DNA of 64,000 nt, taken from NCBI GenBank assembly GCA_006176705.1, contig QRFJ01004974.1, positions 1 through 64,000 on the forward strand, in the 5' to 3' direction. The notes beneath the pieces are model-generated. The model searched no databases. It was not told the origin of the DNA and saw nothing but the letters and a program-made list of their open reading frames with translations. Source of the stretch: Cocos nucifera. Taxonomy: Eukaryota; Streptophyta; Magnoliopsida; Arecales; Arecaceae. Below are positions 13,735-25,443 of the stretch, one piece after another (position 1 is the stretch's first letter; every line of letters begins with the position of its first letter). The position numbers were made by a program, and so were the translations under genes.

Positions 13735-13880
13735 TCTGATTAGGAAAAGGATTTGGATAAACATATGGCACAGCACCAATGTTTGAAGGAATAGTAGGCA
13801 CAAAAATGAATTCACTTTCAATTAATTTATGAAATTTTAGTACCAAGCAAGGTTAAATATGAGAAAAAAAAAGAAAATAA

Positions 13881-15010
13881 CTACTTAAGGTCCACAACTT
13901 TGAGGGGTGCAGTGGTAGGAGAAGTTGGGATGCTCTCGACAGGCTCAGTTACCTCCAAAGTAGGCTCAGGTGCCTCCACAGTAGGCTCAGGTGCCTCCAC
14001 AGTAGGCTCGGTCGAAGAAAGATGAGCCCCGATGCAGGATGGTTCCGCTTCGTCGTCGGCCTCCTCCTCTTCCAGGAAGTCAAGGTCGAGCTTGGGGAAC
14101 CTCCGAGCCACCCTACCTTCATAGAGATGGAAGCCCTTAATGAATGCCTTCTAGCTGAAGGCGATGTTTAGGTCCTTCATTTTGGGGGAGGTCTTGAACT
14201 ACTCCATAACTCGAGCCACTACCTCCAAAATGGACTTCGCTAATTGGGCCTCCAACTTGGCAACCTTAAATTTGGCTTCTTTCTTCTCCTCTTCCTCCAG
14301 AGCCAATGATGCCTTTTGAGTTCGGCCGAGATGGAACTACCTCCCTTGAATGCTCTATTAGGTCTCACCAGCCATTTCTCCTCCGCAAGTGCTCAGCCAC
14401 ATAGTCATCGCCTTGATAAGGTGACTGATCCAGCCCAGCTTCCCTAGACCTTTCAGCAACTCTTGCCTCCAGGCCAATTTGTCCTCCTAAGATGGGCAAG
14501 CATGTGGTGGCCCGACTGCCATAAATAGATTGCTTATAAAGTGATGGAAAAAAGCGGCAAAGAAAATAAAGAGAAGTAGGGTGAGATGATTATCCTAAGG
14601 ATATTATCGAGAGACTTCTAAATGAGCTACCTCTGGTCAAGATCGGCCAGGCGGTCCAACTCCTCTAGCAGGGCAAACCTGTTAGTCAAATTTTGAATGA
14701 TATCTAGGTTACCGAATGGGTCCGCCCCTTGGCCTTCCACTACTTCCCCGACTTGGGCTCGGTCCAGGTGGCCACCTTGCGACGTCCTTCTTCACGATGG
14801 CCACTCTTTCCTTCCCTCCTCTCCCTTTCTTTGTCGGTAGGGGGATCAGGCATGCGATCCCCGAAGGGGAGATTCATAGGCTTGGAGGAAAGAGATTCCC
14901 CCTCGATGATGACGACACAGGTGGTTGGGATGGCCTCGTCTCCCGGGCAGACCTCGAGAGTAGCATCGACGTCCAGATGAGCTTGAATAGTAGGGGTGGC
15001 CGAGCTCCTC
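13881..15010 (-). pseudogene. Retand-like antisense ORF, C-terminal part
   Basis: Minus-strand remnant that is antisense to the plus-oriented gypsy LTR that follows. The open end (14111-13881) reads MARRFPKLDLDFLEEEEADD and then an acidic tail with the repeat VEAPEPT, ending at a stop at 13881. Upstream (14150-14400) is a charged, coiled-coil-like stretch, and 14520-14640 looks like a degenerate intron: acceptor GGCAG before TCGGGCC is kept but the donor GT has become GA. Further upstream (14720-15010) is broken. It matches the G+ antisense ORF (48085-49168), which has the equivalent LELDLSFLEEED. Its function is unknown; the family is known as antisense ORFs of plant Tat elements. Confidence 0.65.
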
Positions 15011-15019
15011 CACCCTAGG

Positions 15020-15803
15020 CAGTTAGCCCACTTTTAGTAGAACTTCCTCCAGACAAACTTTCATACTCTATTGAGAGTTTTAGACTTCTCCTTCAGCCAG
15101 ACTTCTCCACCAGTCAAACTTCTTTCAGACTTCTTCACCAGTCGAACTCCTTCTGGACTCCACCAGTCGAACTCATTTCAAACTTCTCCTTCAGCCAAAC
15201 ATCTTCACCAGTAGAACTCCTTCTAGACTTCTCCTTTAGCCAAAATTCTCTACCTATCGAACTCCTTTCGGACTTCTCCTTCCATCAAACTTCTTTCGAA
15301 CTCTATCCGACTGCCTAGAAGGATCTCAGCATTGACTCTCAATATGGTGAATAACAACCCATGCACAGCTGATCTCGAGAACCTCCGAGCTTCTCTAGAA
15401 CAACATCAGCGAGGGATGCTCCATCGCCTACAACCGTCCTATCCAAACTTTAGCTAGCATGTCACGATAACAGACACTACCCTCTGTAACAAACTCCACA
15501 TAGCCCTGAATGGTTCACTACCAGATGATTATGGCTGTCACCATCAATTTATTACAGGCTCCGCCTATATAAGAGACACTCTAGATATGCTTTCTTCTTG
15601 AAGCTCTTGGTCTCTTTCTAAAAATCCTACTAAAATCTCTCTGAGTACTCCATTTCTATTGGCCAATATAGCTGACTTGATTGTCGGAGGATCTTATCAA
15701 AGCCACCACCCCTGACTCCAGACTAGAATTATTTTGCATGTCACCACCAGCGACCTCACCTTCTCCAACTCCAATCTCGATTCCGACGATAACCAAATTT
15801 TGC
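15020..15803 (+). repeat. Partial gypsy (Retand-like) LTR
   Basis: Plus-oriented LTR piece with about nine copies of a 28-bp minisatellite (unit like CGAACTCCTTC..ACTTCTCC) at 15050-15310, a TATA box CTATATAAGA at 15565-15574, and the LTR end near 15796. The same order is seen at 39027-40594 and 61115-62478. Confidence 0.7.
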
Positions 15804-15813
15804 AATAATAATT

Positions 15814-18636
15814 TTGAATAATATTACTATATTTTTTGAATATTTGAATAATAGAATCTATATAATATCACAATCAATTAATGTAGTCTACTCCACTGGC
15901 AAGCATCCTAGATTAGATAATATGTTTGATATCTACCTATGGCACTGTAGGCTAGGTCGCATCAATAAGAATAGGATGAATAGGTTGACTCAATAGAAAA
16001 TTCTCAAAGTCAGCGATTGTGAATCACTTCCAATCTGTGGTTCTATCTTCTTAAAAAAATGACCAAGTCACCTTTTATTGGAAAAGGTGAGAGAGCCATT
16101 ATGCTTTTAGGTCCAGTACATACTAATGTATGTGGACCTATGAGCATAAGTACTAGAGATGGTTATTCCTACTTTATCACTTTCATAAATAATCTGTCTA
16201 GGTATGGGATATCGTCTTACCTAACAAAACACAAGCTGTATTCATTTTGAATTGTTTTCAAAACGATTCTGAAATGAAGGTAGAAAAATAAAGTGGAAAG
16301 AGTATTAAAACTCTTCGATCTGACTGAGGGGGTGAATATCTTTCGGGTGAGTTTTTTGCATATCTAGGAGAGAATAGGATTCTCTCCTAATGGACTTCTT
16401 CAGGAATGCCACAGGCATAATAGTATGTTTTGAAAGAGAAAATTGCGGACTCTATTAGGCATTGGTTCAGATCCATGATGGGTTTTGCCAAGTTGCCGAT
16501 ATTATTTTTGGAGGGACTTTGCGCTCGAATCGACTTACTATCTTCTAAATAGAATTCTGAGTAAATCTATAGTTGAAATACCATATGAGATATGGACAGG
16601 GCATAAGCCAGCACTCTCGCACCTTAGGATCTGGGGGTGCCTAGCTTATGTCAAGCATTTAATGATAGATAAACTTAGACCTAGGTCTGACAAGTGCACT
16701 TTCATAGGATACCCCAAAGAAACCAAAGGATATATTTTCTACCATAATGATGAACAAAAGGTGTTCATCAGCCTTAAGGCAATCTTTTTGAAAAAGAAGT
16801 TCTTTAGTAAAGAAACTATTTCCTCTAAAGTTGAGCTTGAGGAAGTTCAATAGGTAGAAAAACCAATACCAATAGCCAAACCTGAACTGGATTTGATTAA
16901 ATCAAACCTAGAGCCTCCTACACCATTAAGGCTATCTGGTAGAGTACTACATCAATCGAATAGATACTATGGTTTCTTGGTCTGAGATGATAATCTTATC
17001 AAACTCAATGAGAATGATGAGGATTTGATCACTTACATGGATGCAATACAGAGGCCTGATTCTGAGAAATGGCATGAGGTCACAAAATCTGAGATGAAGC
17101 TCATGAAGGTCAATGATGTATGGACATTAGTTGACTAACCTAAACGGATTAAATCCATTGGATGTAACTGAATTTCAGGAGGAAGAGGGATGCAGATAAA
17201 AAGGTGGAGACCTATAAAGCCTGTCTAGTTGTTAAGGGGTATCGTCAATGTTATGATATTGACTATGATGAGATGTACTCTTCCATGGTAAAGCTCAAAT
17301 CTATTCAAATAATGCTTGTGATAGCTGCCCATCTGGACTATGAGATCTAGCTGATGGATGTGAAGATAGCTTTTTTGAATGAAGAGATGATCGAAATGGT
17401 GTATATGGAAGATCCTGAGGGGTTAACATCCACAAACGAGTCCAAGGTATGCAAGTTTCAAAGATCCATTTATGGATTGAAGTAAGCATCTTGGAGTTGG
17501 AATATGCATTTTGATAAGATGATCAAAATATATGACTTTGTTAAGAACAAAAAAGAGCCCTGCATTTATAAGTAGACCAATATTTCTGTAGTGGTATTTC
17601 TTATTTTTTATGTGGATGACATTCTCTTAATCAGAAATGATGTTCCTGCATTACAAGAAATAAAAGTTTGGCTGTCATCTCAGGTTTTCATAAAAGACTT
17701 GGGTGAAGCATCCTACATCCTAGGAATGAAGATCTATAAGGATAGATCTAAGAGGTTGCTTGGGTTATCCCAGTCTATATACATAGAAACTGTACTGAAG
17801 AGGTTCAGCTTGGAGAATTTCAAGAAGGGCTATCTTTCGATAGGCCATAGAATATCTTTTTCTAAGAAGGATTGTATGACAACTTCTAAAGAGAGAGAGC
17901 GTATGAGTAGAATACCATATACTTCGATAATAAAATCTATCATATACGCCATGACACGTACGAGATCAGATGTGGCACACTCATTAGGAGTAGTGAATAG
18001 TTACCAATCTAATCTAGGAAAGAACCATTGGAAAGTGGTGAAAACCATCCTTAAGTATTTGAGAAATACTAAAAACTAGTGGCTGGTTTATGGTGAGTCA
18101 GATCTAAAACTTATGAAATTTACAAACTTTAGCTCTTAATCTGACTATGATAACAGTAGCGTGTCGGGTTGTGTCTTTACCCTAAATGGTGGAGCTATCT
18201 ATTGGAAGAGTTCCAAGCAGTACACTATGGTAGATTCTGTATTCAAGATGGAGTACATCGTAGCATCAGATGTCATGAAGAAAGCTATGTGGCTAAAAAA
18301 GTTCATCATCGAGTTTGGAGTAGCATCCTACTAAATGGTCCGGTCCTGCTCCACTATGATAGCACTGGAGCCATTGCTCAAGAGAAGAAATCGAAGGCAC
18401 ATTAGTGGACATAACACATATTACACCACTACCACCTGATCTGAAAGATCATGGATCAAGGTGACGTTGATCTTCAAAAGATCAACGAAAAGGAGAACCT
18501 AGGCGACCCCTTCACAAAAGACTTAGCGATAAAGAAGTTTGACAACCACAAGTCAAAGATGGGTATTAGATACTATACCGAGTGGCTTTTGGATAAGTGG
18601 GAGTTGTTGGAAAATATGTTCCAAAGCCAATCATAA
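15814..18636 (+). pseudogene. Copia (C+) pol: integrase, RT, RNase H
   Basis: Plus-strand pol remnant. Domains in order: GAG-pre-integrase / zinc-binding (LWHCRLGRINKNRM, 15940-15985; second His replaced by Arg), integrase core (16059-16400; first catalytic Asp replaced in HTNVCGPM; second Asp kept in LRSD but followed by TGA at 16325-16327), integrase C-terminus (16485-16853, IWGCLAYVK), RT (about 17020-17800, catalytic YVDD at 17609-17620), RNase H (18130-18405) and the C-terminal tail to 18636. At least eight stops separate these. The tail overlaps the polypurine tract and LTR start. Gag, protease and the 5' LTR are missing, so it cannot be autonomous. Confidence 0.88.
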
Positions 18637-21106
18637 GCCTGTTGATAGTTGTGCTATTTTATAATTATAAATAATTTATTATTAAATAAAATTTTATTTT
18701 CATATTTTTTATCATAAGTCTACATCTTCTAATGAACTCCATACTATGATGAAGTTCTTAAGACTATTTAGTTTCGATAAAGAGAGGATTTATCGATTAG
18801 TCCTTAAGTTATTTGCAACTAAATGATATGTTGTTAATTAGGATGACAACGTTTATTAAGTATAGGTCATTGTGTGCCATATGAATTGATTTTTTTCTTA
18901 ACCAAGAAGTGTAGAGATACTGGTATGGCATACAAGTGAGATGTAAAGATATATCATCATTGAACATGATCAACTCTGAAGCATTCTGCTGTCAATTATT
19001 GCTCTGATAGGATATGGGTATAAGTATTCCTTAGACCTGAGATCACCATAGTGGCTTGCAAGCAACTCATTATACTTTGGTACTGGACTACTTGAATTTT
19101 TAATTCAGTTAAGAAAGATTTCTTAGCATAGTCAAGTACTTGTGAAGTTGGTGAGTGATCAAGATGGGATTGACCACTCCAAGAGTTTGCAGAAAATGCA
19201 TCACTATATTTCAATTTAGCAAAATTTTGGCCAAGATAATGCATGAGATAGATTTGGTATTTTAAAATACAATGTGGATGACCTAATCCAGGTTAACAGT
19301 TAAACTCTAAGTTTTCCTATAAGCATTTAGGTCAAGGGGATGAATTCTATGAAAACTATATCCACATGGGTTCTAAGAGTGTTGCTTTACACATTCAACC
19401 TATCCAACCATCGGATACCATTGCTAGATGATCATTTTAATTATTATAAAAATTTATTATGGTGCTAGCAACTTAGGTTTGAACCTATGGAATCATATAT
19501 ATAAGAAGTCTCGATCTGATTGGATGGTTGATCAATGATTTAGAATCGTTCCATGGTTAACAGTCAATACTATTGATGTTTGACCTAGTGCAAGTATTGT
19601 AGGAGGATCGATTAGCAATTGAATTGATAATTGGCTGAATATGATTGAGCTAAAAGACTAAGATCAATTTCAATTGAATAAGATTCAATTGGATTCGATT
19701 TTTACTTGATTGGATGAAGTTCAATTAATTTTTTGGGTAAGCCAATTGCAAGGAAGAACAAGTCCATGTTCAATTAGCACTTATATTTACCTAATTTCTA
19801 ATTTGATTAGAAATTAAACTAGATTTAAATTTAATTTAATCTAATTTAATTAGGCTCTTAGTTGGACTAAGATCATCTTTAGTTAGGTTGCATTAATTTT
19901 GCTTTAATTATGTTCAAATAATAATTTGGACCAAATCAAAACTAGAAGTCCGAGTATGATTTGGATTTCTCCACCTTGCGCCAACTAACTTTCTATGCCC
20001 TTCTCCATGCTAATTTTTTTTATTTTTTCATGAAACCACTTATTTTCAGAGAGAGGACATGCACCCCCATGCACCATATCTTTCTTATATGGTGTTTGGT
20101 TGAGGACCAAGTCAAAATAAGTTAGTTGTTTTGATTTCAAACTCTGTTAGATAGAGTTTGTTACAACCCAAACCTCTTCCCATGTATGGTGCCAAATTGA
20201 ACGATTGTTTCTTTGATATTTTTAGTAAAAATGAAGGATTTTTGTGCACCACTTCCTTGGTTTCCATGCCAAAGAAATAGGAGGGGGTGTCCAAGAGTAG
20301 GGCACCCCAATCCTTGTTTAATTTGGACTTGCCTTTTTGGGTATTTGACCAAGACAGGGACTCTATCATAACTCTCTATTTAAATGAAGTTATAGCATGA
20401 GATTTCTACAGCAATTAGACCTAAGAGAGAGGTTTTAGGGCATGGAAAGCTTAGGCACAAGAAGAATTTGGGTATGGTACTTTATTGAGATACAAACCAT
20501 TATCTCCTGGTGAGAGAAAAAAAAGAAAGGAGAAGCAAGGGTTTTTCTTCAAGGGTTTTTTTAATCTCTTCTTTCTCTATTTTGTGAGATTTTAGAAGGA
20601 TGTTTTTTCTCCTAAATCCTCCACATGTCCCCTAATTTTTGGAAGGTCCAAGTTTTGAAGAGAGAGATTTCTGATCAGCCATCAAAGTAAGATCGGCACA
20701 GTACTAGCATATTATGTTGATTTCTGGTCACTGGACTTTGGATCAACGATCGAGGCTTCATGTGGACATTCAATGGAGGTCAGATATATGTGTAGCTCAA
20801 AGCGATGACCTCAGTCTCAGATTAGTATGTTTAAGATCCCGACTTGCTAAAGGTAAGAGAGATTCATCTCTTTATTCCACTAGATTAGATCTAGTTTCGG
20901 TTAAATGTTGATATGATCAACATCATCATCTTTGTTTGATATTTAATTTCTGATCTATTGGCATGCATAGATCATGACATTAGATCCAAGATTTAAGATT
21001 TATCTCTATATTTTAATAAATTAATATGATTAATTTATTTCTTTCACTAATTTATTTTGAAAAAAGTTTTAAAATAGATACAAGAAACCCTAGATTTTTC
21101 CTTTAG
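18605..21106 (+). repeat. 3' LTR of Copia C+
   Basis: About 2.5 kb from TGTTGGAAAATATG to ...CTAGATTTTTCCTTTA (terminal CA mutated to TA, 21105-21106). A TATA-like CTATTTAAAT lies near 20377-20386, which would put R at about 20410 onward. No primer-binding site follows, as expected for a 3' LTR. The open frames inside it (for example 20112-20369 minus) have no recognisable product. Confidence 0.65.
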
Positions 21107-21532
21107 ATGTGACACGAGTTTAGAGTGGAGAGGTATGGGGGGACCTATATCCCAGCACTAGTGCTAGAGATGCATTATTCTAGGTGGAGTGACATGTGCA
21201 GGAGGATAGGCATAGATCTGAGGAGATCATGTTAGATGATATAGTGAGTGCTAGTACAGGAATGCTGTAGGTTCTCTAAGAAAGTCTAAAAAAAGTGATG
21301 TAGCTGCTAAGCTAAAGGAATTCTATAATTCTAGGATGGCATAAAGAAGCAAGCCAAGGTCTTCAGAGATGGAGGTGGTCATCCCAAAGATCTCAAAGGG
21401 TGCATAATAACTAAAGAGGATTGATGGAGGCAGTATTTGCCCAAGGGGCTGTCAAGGTGTGCAGCGACAATAAGATCATGCAGGAGGGCATTGCTAGGGA
21501 TTTGCCAAAGCTTGGAGCACCAAGATGGAGAT
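21107..21532. other. Unassigned stretch between two LTRs
   Basis: About 430 bp with no recognised coding motif. Its end, CCAAGATGGAGA (21520-21531), looks like a Copia polypurine tract just before the next LTR, so it may be the 3' internal end of that second Copia element. Confidence 0.35.
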
Positions 21533-22434
21533 TTTTAGGATTGTGGTGCTTCCAAGCCTTGGAAGGCTACAAGAGAAGTCAAGATGTTGGCTTCAAGATA
21601 CTAGGATGGATGTGAATCCTAGGACTAGGATAGAAGATGTCTGAGGATGAAGGCGGTGCGTAGCCCTTCACGGACTTGAGGTTCAGATGTGAGGACCTTG
21701 AAGGGCTTAGTAGGTGCTCCGGAGACCTAATACAAGATGGAAAAAGAAACCAGAGCTATGAGAAATATCAGCTAAGATAAGAGGCTGGTACACAGGTAGC
21801 TGGCTTGGATATGAAGTTGAGCCAGCTCATGCTGAGACCGAGCTAGCTTGGGGCAAATTCGAGCAGGCTTCTTAGGTAGATCGAAGACAGTGTTCGGGCG
21901 AGACATGATCGAGCCAGCTCAACTTGTGATAGAGCCAGCTTGTTGGTGGTGAATAGAACTAGACGAGATTTTCTATTTGATCTTGGATTGGGTTTAATCT
22001 AAGGAGTCTTAAGGCTTAGTTTATAAGATCTTAAGGGGGCTAACTCATGTATGTGTTAGGTTTAGATCCAGGGGATGAGAGCATGAGAGACATGGGTGTA
22101 CATGGGCTTAGTTAATACTTTCATGTATTGGACTAGCCAGGAGAATTTTGGATCGGGCCTAATAGCTATGTATAAATACATAGGTTGTATTAGAGTTTCA
22201 TTATGAAAAGGAATAGAATGTAGTTCTTTTCTCCCTCAATCTCTCATATCTCTTCTCTCTAGTGTTGCTACCCCAGGGTTTTTGAAGAATACCTGGAGAG
22301 AGGGGTGCCTCCCTTAAGACCTAGGAGGGACGTGCCACATCATAGATCCAGGTGGTGGATTGATGGTTCACTATCCTTAAACAACGTCAAAGGTCTCCTC
22401 AGGTCCATTCTAAAGATCTTGTGTTTTGGCAACA
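21533..22434 (+). repeat. LTR of a third Copia family
   Basis: About 900 bp. Start is inferred from the polypurine-like tract before it and TTTTAGGATTGTGG (an eroded TGTTAGG start). End is GGCAACA, followed at 22435 by a primer-binding site. A TATA box GTATAAATACATA lies near 22168-22180. Start position uncertain by tens of bases. Confidence 0.55.
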
Positions 22435-22471
22435 TGGTATCAGATCAGTACCATGGTTCTCAATAGATTTG
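22435..22471 (+). promoter_or_regulatory. Primer-binding site next to the 21533-22434 LTR
   Basis: TGGTATCAGATCAG at 22435-22448 closely matches the Met-initiator tRNA type of site (TGGTATCAGAGC), directly after the LTR terminus. About 20 bp later the sequence switches to minus-strand Copia pol. Confidence 0.65.
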
Positions 22472-24048
22472 AGCACATTGAGTTAATTTCCGACTTCATT
22501 CTCTCATCATTTCTTGGAGTTGATATCTAATATCATCTCATCATCGATTTTGGGATCGTCTTCATGAACTCCATTTTCTATGAGGAATATTTCCTCTACA
22601 TTCTCTGAAATAATACCTAAGTATCTCTAAGGTGGTTGGAAAACCCTACTAGACTTACAAGTTAGAAGAGGTAGTGTATGGATCGGCCCAGACTGACCAT
22701 GTTCCTTAGGTTTCTTAGCTCGTTGATCTTCGAAGACTTTCTCCTCGAGCCTGATCTATCTTCCCATGCCTCCATCTTGAAGAAACTATTTCTCAAGAAA
22801 GATTACATGTTGACTCATAATCACATTATGGTCCTTAGGAAGATAGAAGAATCTTAATGACTCCTAAGGTTGTCCAATAAATTGAGCTCTAAGGAATCTA
22901 GATTCTAACTTGTCTATCTACTATCTTTTGACATGAGTCGGACAACCCCAAATCTTGAGATGACTTAGACTTGACTTCTTACCATATTGTATCTCATACG
23001 GTGTGGTAGGAATAATTTTAGAAGGAACCCTATTCAATATATAAATTATTGTTAGCAGACTATATCCCCAAAAAAACTTAGAAAGGTCGGTGAAGCTCAC
23101 CATGGATCGGACCATATCTAATAGGATCCAATTTTTGTATTCTGAAACTCCATTCAATTGAGGCATTCCAGGTGGAACCCACTATGAGATTATGGTATTC
23201 TCTTTCAGATAGTTTAGAAATTTCTAACTATGGTATTTCTCTACTTGATCTGATCCAAGAATCTTAATGGACTTTCTAGTTTATTTTTTTTCTTCATGTC
23301 TGAATTTTTTGAACTTTTCAAAGGCTTCAGACTTATGTCGCATCAAGTACACATATCCATACTGAGAAAAATTATCAGCAAAGATAATGAAGTAGACAAA
23401 ACAACCTTTGACCGGCATATCAAATGGGATGCAAACATCTATATGTACTAGGGCAAGCAACTCAATGGTCCTTTCTCCATGTTCCACAAAGGGTGGCTTG
23501 ATCATTTTGCCATGAAGGCATGATTCACAAATCGGATATGACTCGAAAGTCAACGAACCCATTAGTTTGGATTTGATCAATTTGTTAATCCTATCTTCTG
23601 ACATATGAGCTAACCTAAGGTGCCACAAGTACTTTCCATTTAAACCATCTCTAGGTTATTAGATCCTATGGCATTCATACTATGCTCGACATTATTAATA
23701 GATACATCTACATGTAACTGGTAGAGACCATTTATTAAGAAATCACTAATAATTTTATTTTGTTCATAAAGAATAACTTAGTGATCCTTAAAAAAACTAA
23801 TTACATAGTCTTTTTATGCTAGACAAGAGATAGAAATCAAATTCCTACTCATAGCAAGTACATAAAAATAGTCACTTAACACTAAGATGCTTGCAATTGG
23901 TAGTTACATAGGGTAGGTTAACACGACCACAACAGCAACTCTTGCTCTATTGCTGACATGTAGGATTGTCTCACAATCCCTAAGCCTCCTACTATCCTCA
24001 TGATCCTAAAAAGAAGTGCACAAATGAGACTAGATCCAAAGTCAAGCA
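22472..24048 (-). pseudogene. Copia pol fragment F (integrase region)
   Basis: Minus-strand fragment running from the end of gag/protease (about 24048) through integrase to the RT N-terminus (22472). The zinc-binding domain is readable at 23628-23490: MWHLRLAHMSEDRI then ICESCLHGKM, giving His-His and Cys-Cys. The first catalytic Asp is kept (HIDVC). The core continues to YGYVYLMRHKSEAFEKF (about 23300), and the C-terminal part with the catalytic Glu (NGVSEYKNW) and IWGCPTHVKR is at 23166-22921. It aligns with 52930-54520 of N1. No RT core, LTR or leader is attached. Confidence 0.82.
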
Positions 24049-25443
24049 TGTGATCTATAGTTAAAACTCCAAAACAAACACCATGATATCTGAGACTCGT
24101 GAATTTGATGCACTCAAGTAAAGCATCCAATCTACTGACCTCCCTATAAAGAAGCAAGAGTGCACGTATACCCAATGTCTTTGAGTACCTTGTGTTTATG
24201 AAGGAAAAATAGAAAGTTTAAGCAAGAGACCAACATGTACAACAAGCAAATATGCAGGTACATGAGAAATGCAATGTAGCTTTGAGCAAAGAAAATAGAG
24301 GTTGAATATTATATAAAAAATGGTGCAAATAAAGTTTTTAATTTTGCTTTCATGAAAAATTATGCAGCCACATTATTTTCTTTCACATCTTGATTATAGG
24401 TATTGCAAACACGTTTCAGCAATCTTGTCTTTCAATGTGCATCATATATCTCTAATATCTTACTTCTGTTGCTCAAAGTTTTGATATCCATATAACACCA
24501 TTAACTTTGTTGTAATTGTACAAAAAGAAATTCTTTTGATCTTCACAAGTATGTGATAATTCTAGAATGTTTACTTCATCCACCTTCATCTTATGTATGA
24601 TATTTGTCATGCTATATATGTGTATGTATATATATATGTTTAACAGATTCAAGATCATGAAAAATTACTCCTGTGAAGAATTTATTGGCCACAGATCTTC
24701 AGTGAAACCTCATTATCATTTGTAGCCCAACTAAAGTGGCACTACATGTACTATGCCATAGTTGTATATGTGACAATCACACAACATTGTAAAGGATTTC
24801 TTAGTTCATTGCACTCTCATAAAAGAAAACTATGTTAAACCCTAAGGTGATGTATGATGGATTAGAAATCATGAGAAATAACTATCCTAATGTCCCTCTT
24901 GATCCCTTAAATCTTTAAGGTGATGCATGAGAACGATCTTATTAAGCTGAGGATGGAGCCTTCCTTCCCCCTTCGTCTCTATCCTCCTTTCCATTCTTGT
25001 TCTTTTTCTATGATTTTTCTACTAGTATTTCCCCCTTCATACCATTGTGCTATTTATCTCCCACTCCTCACTCTTCGTGGTCCACACCACAATCCCCCTC
25101 ACCTCTCATCTCTCATCTCTTTCTATCTTGGTGGGATATTCTGATAGCCAGCTCATACCTTGCTAAATTTTGTATTTTTATCCATATCAACAGGCATGGG
25201 ATGAGCCTGAAACTCACCATTATCACATGATCTAACATGCTTGTTGTTCGTGGGGCCGCAAACATGATGGGCATACCATCCAAAGCTTCTCTTTTTTTGA
25301 AAAAAAAAAAATTTTTCCCTTGAGAATACTTAATCTGCATGCTACTCCTTCCTCCCCTCTTGTTGTATCACCTGTATCTCTTCTCTTTCCTTAGAAGATT
25401 GTAGTACCTATCATTTTTTTAGTCCACAATATGATGATAATGA
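24049..25443. other. Stretch not recognisable as a transposon
   Basis: About 1.4 kb with no similarity that I can see to the repeats elsewhere in the window. It is AT-rich, has no long convincing open frame (best are 85 codons minus at 23918-24175, partly in F, and 74-77 codons plus at 24920-25230), a TA/TG microsatellite at about 24615-24640, and a pyrimidine-rich stretch 24955-25135. It could be original intergenic DNA or an old unclassified insertion. I see no splice-site pattern strong enough to call exons. Confidence 0.4.
24612..24640. repeat. TA/TG microsatellite
   Basis: Short run of alternating purine/pyrimidine (TATATATG, TGTATG, TATATATATATG). Confidence 0.6.

Larger units (their letters stand above)
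13735..15803 (+). mobile_element. Retand-like gypsy 3' fragment (R1)
   Basis: Host fragment of Copia Y: spacer 13735-13880, antisense ORF 13881-15010, then a partial LTR 15020-15803. The normal stretch between the antisense ORF start and the LTR start (about 1 kb in G+) and the LTR's first bases are missing, so this copy has an internal deletion near 15015. It is replaced abruptly by Copia pol at about 15804. Confidence 0.65.
15804..21106 (+). mobile_element. 5'-truncated Copia element C+
   Basis: Pol 15814-18636 followed by a 3' LTR 18605-21106. The polypurine tract (AAGTGGGAG, 18595-18603) lies just before the LTR start TGTTGGAAAATATG. The left edge at about 15804 is an abrupt join to a gypsy LTR. 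It is a different Copia family from X/Y/V/N1: its LTR does not align with theirs beyond the first dozen or so bases. Confidence 0.75.

Noticed and set aside
14716..15018. Plus-strand 100-codon frame (MGPPLGLPLLPRLGLGPG)
   Set aside because: It is the shadow of the minus-strand antisense ORF remnant; the minus strand carries the conserved order.
24920..25340. Possible small host gene in the pyrimidine-rich stretch
   Set aside because: Frames of 74-77 codons overlap on both strands, are low-complexity and have no recognisable domain or splice pattern.
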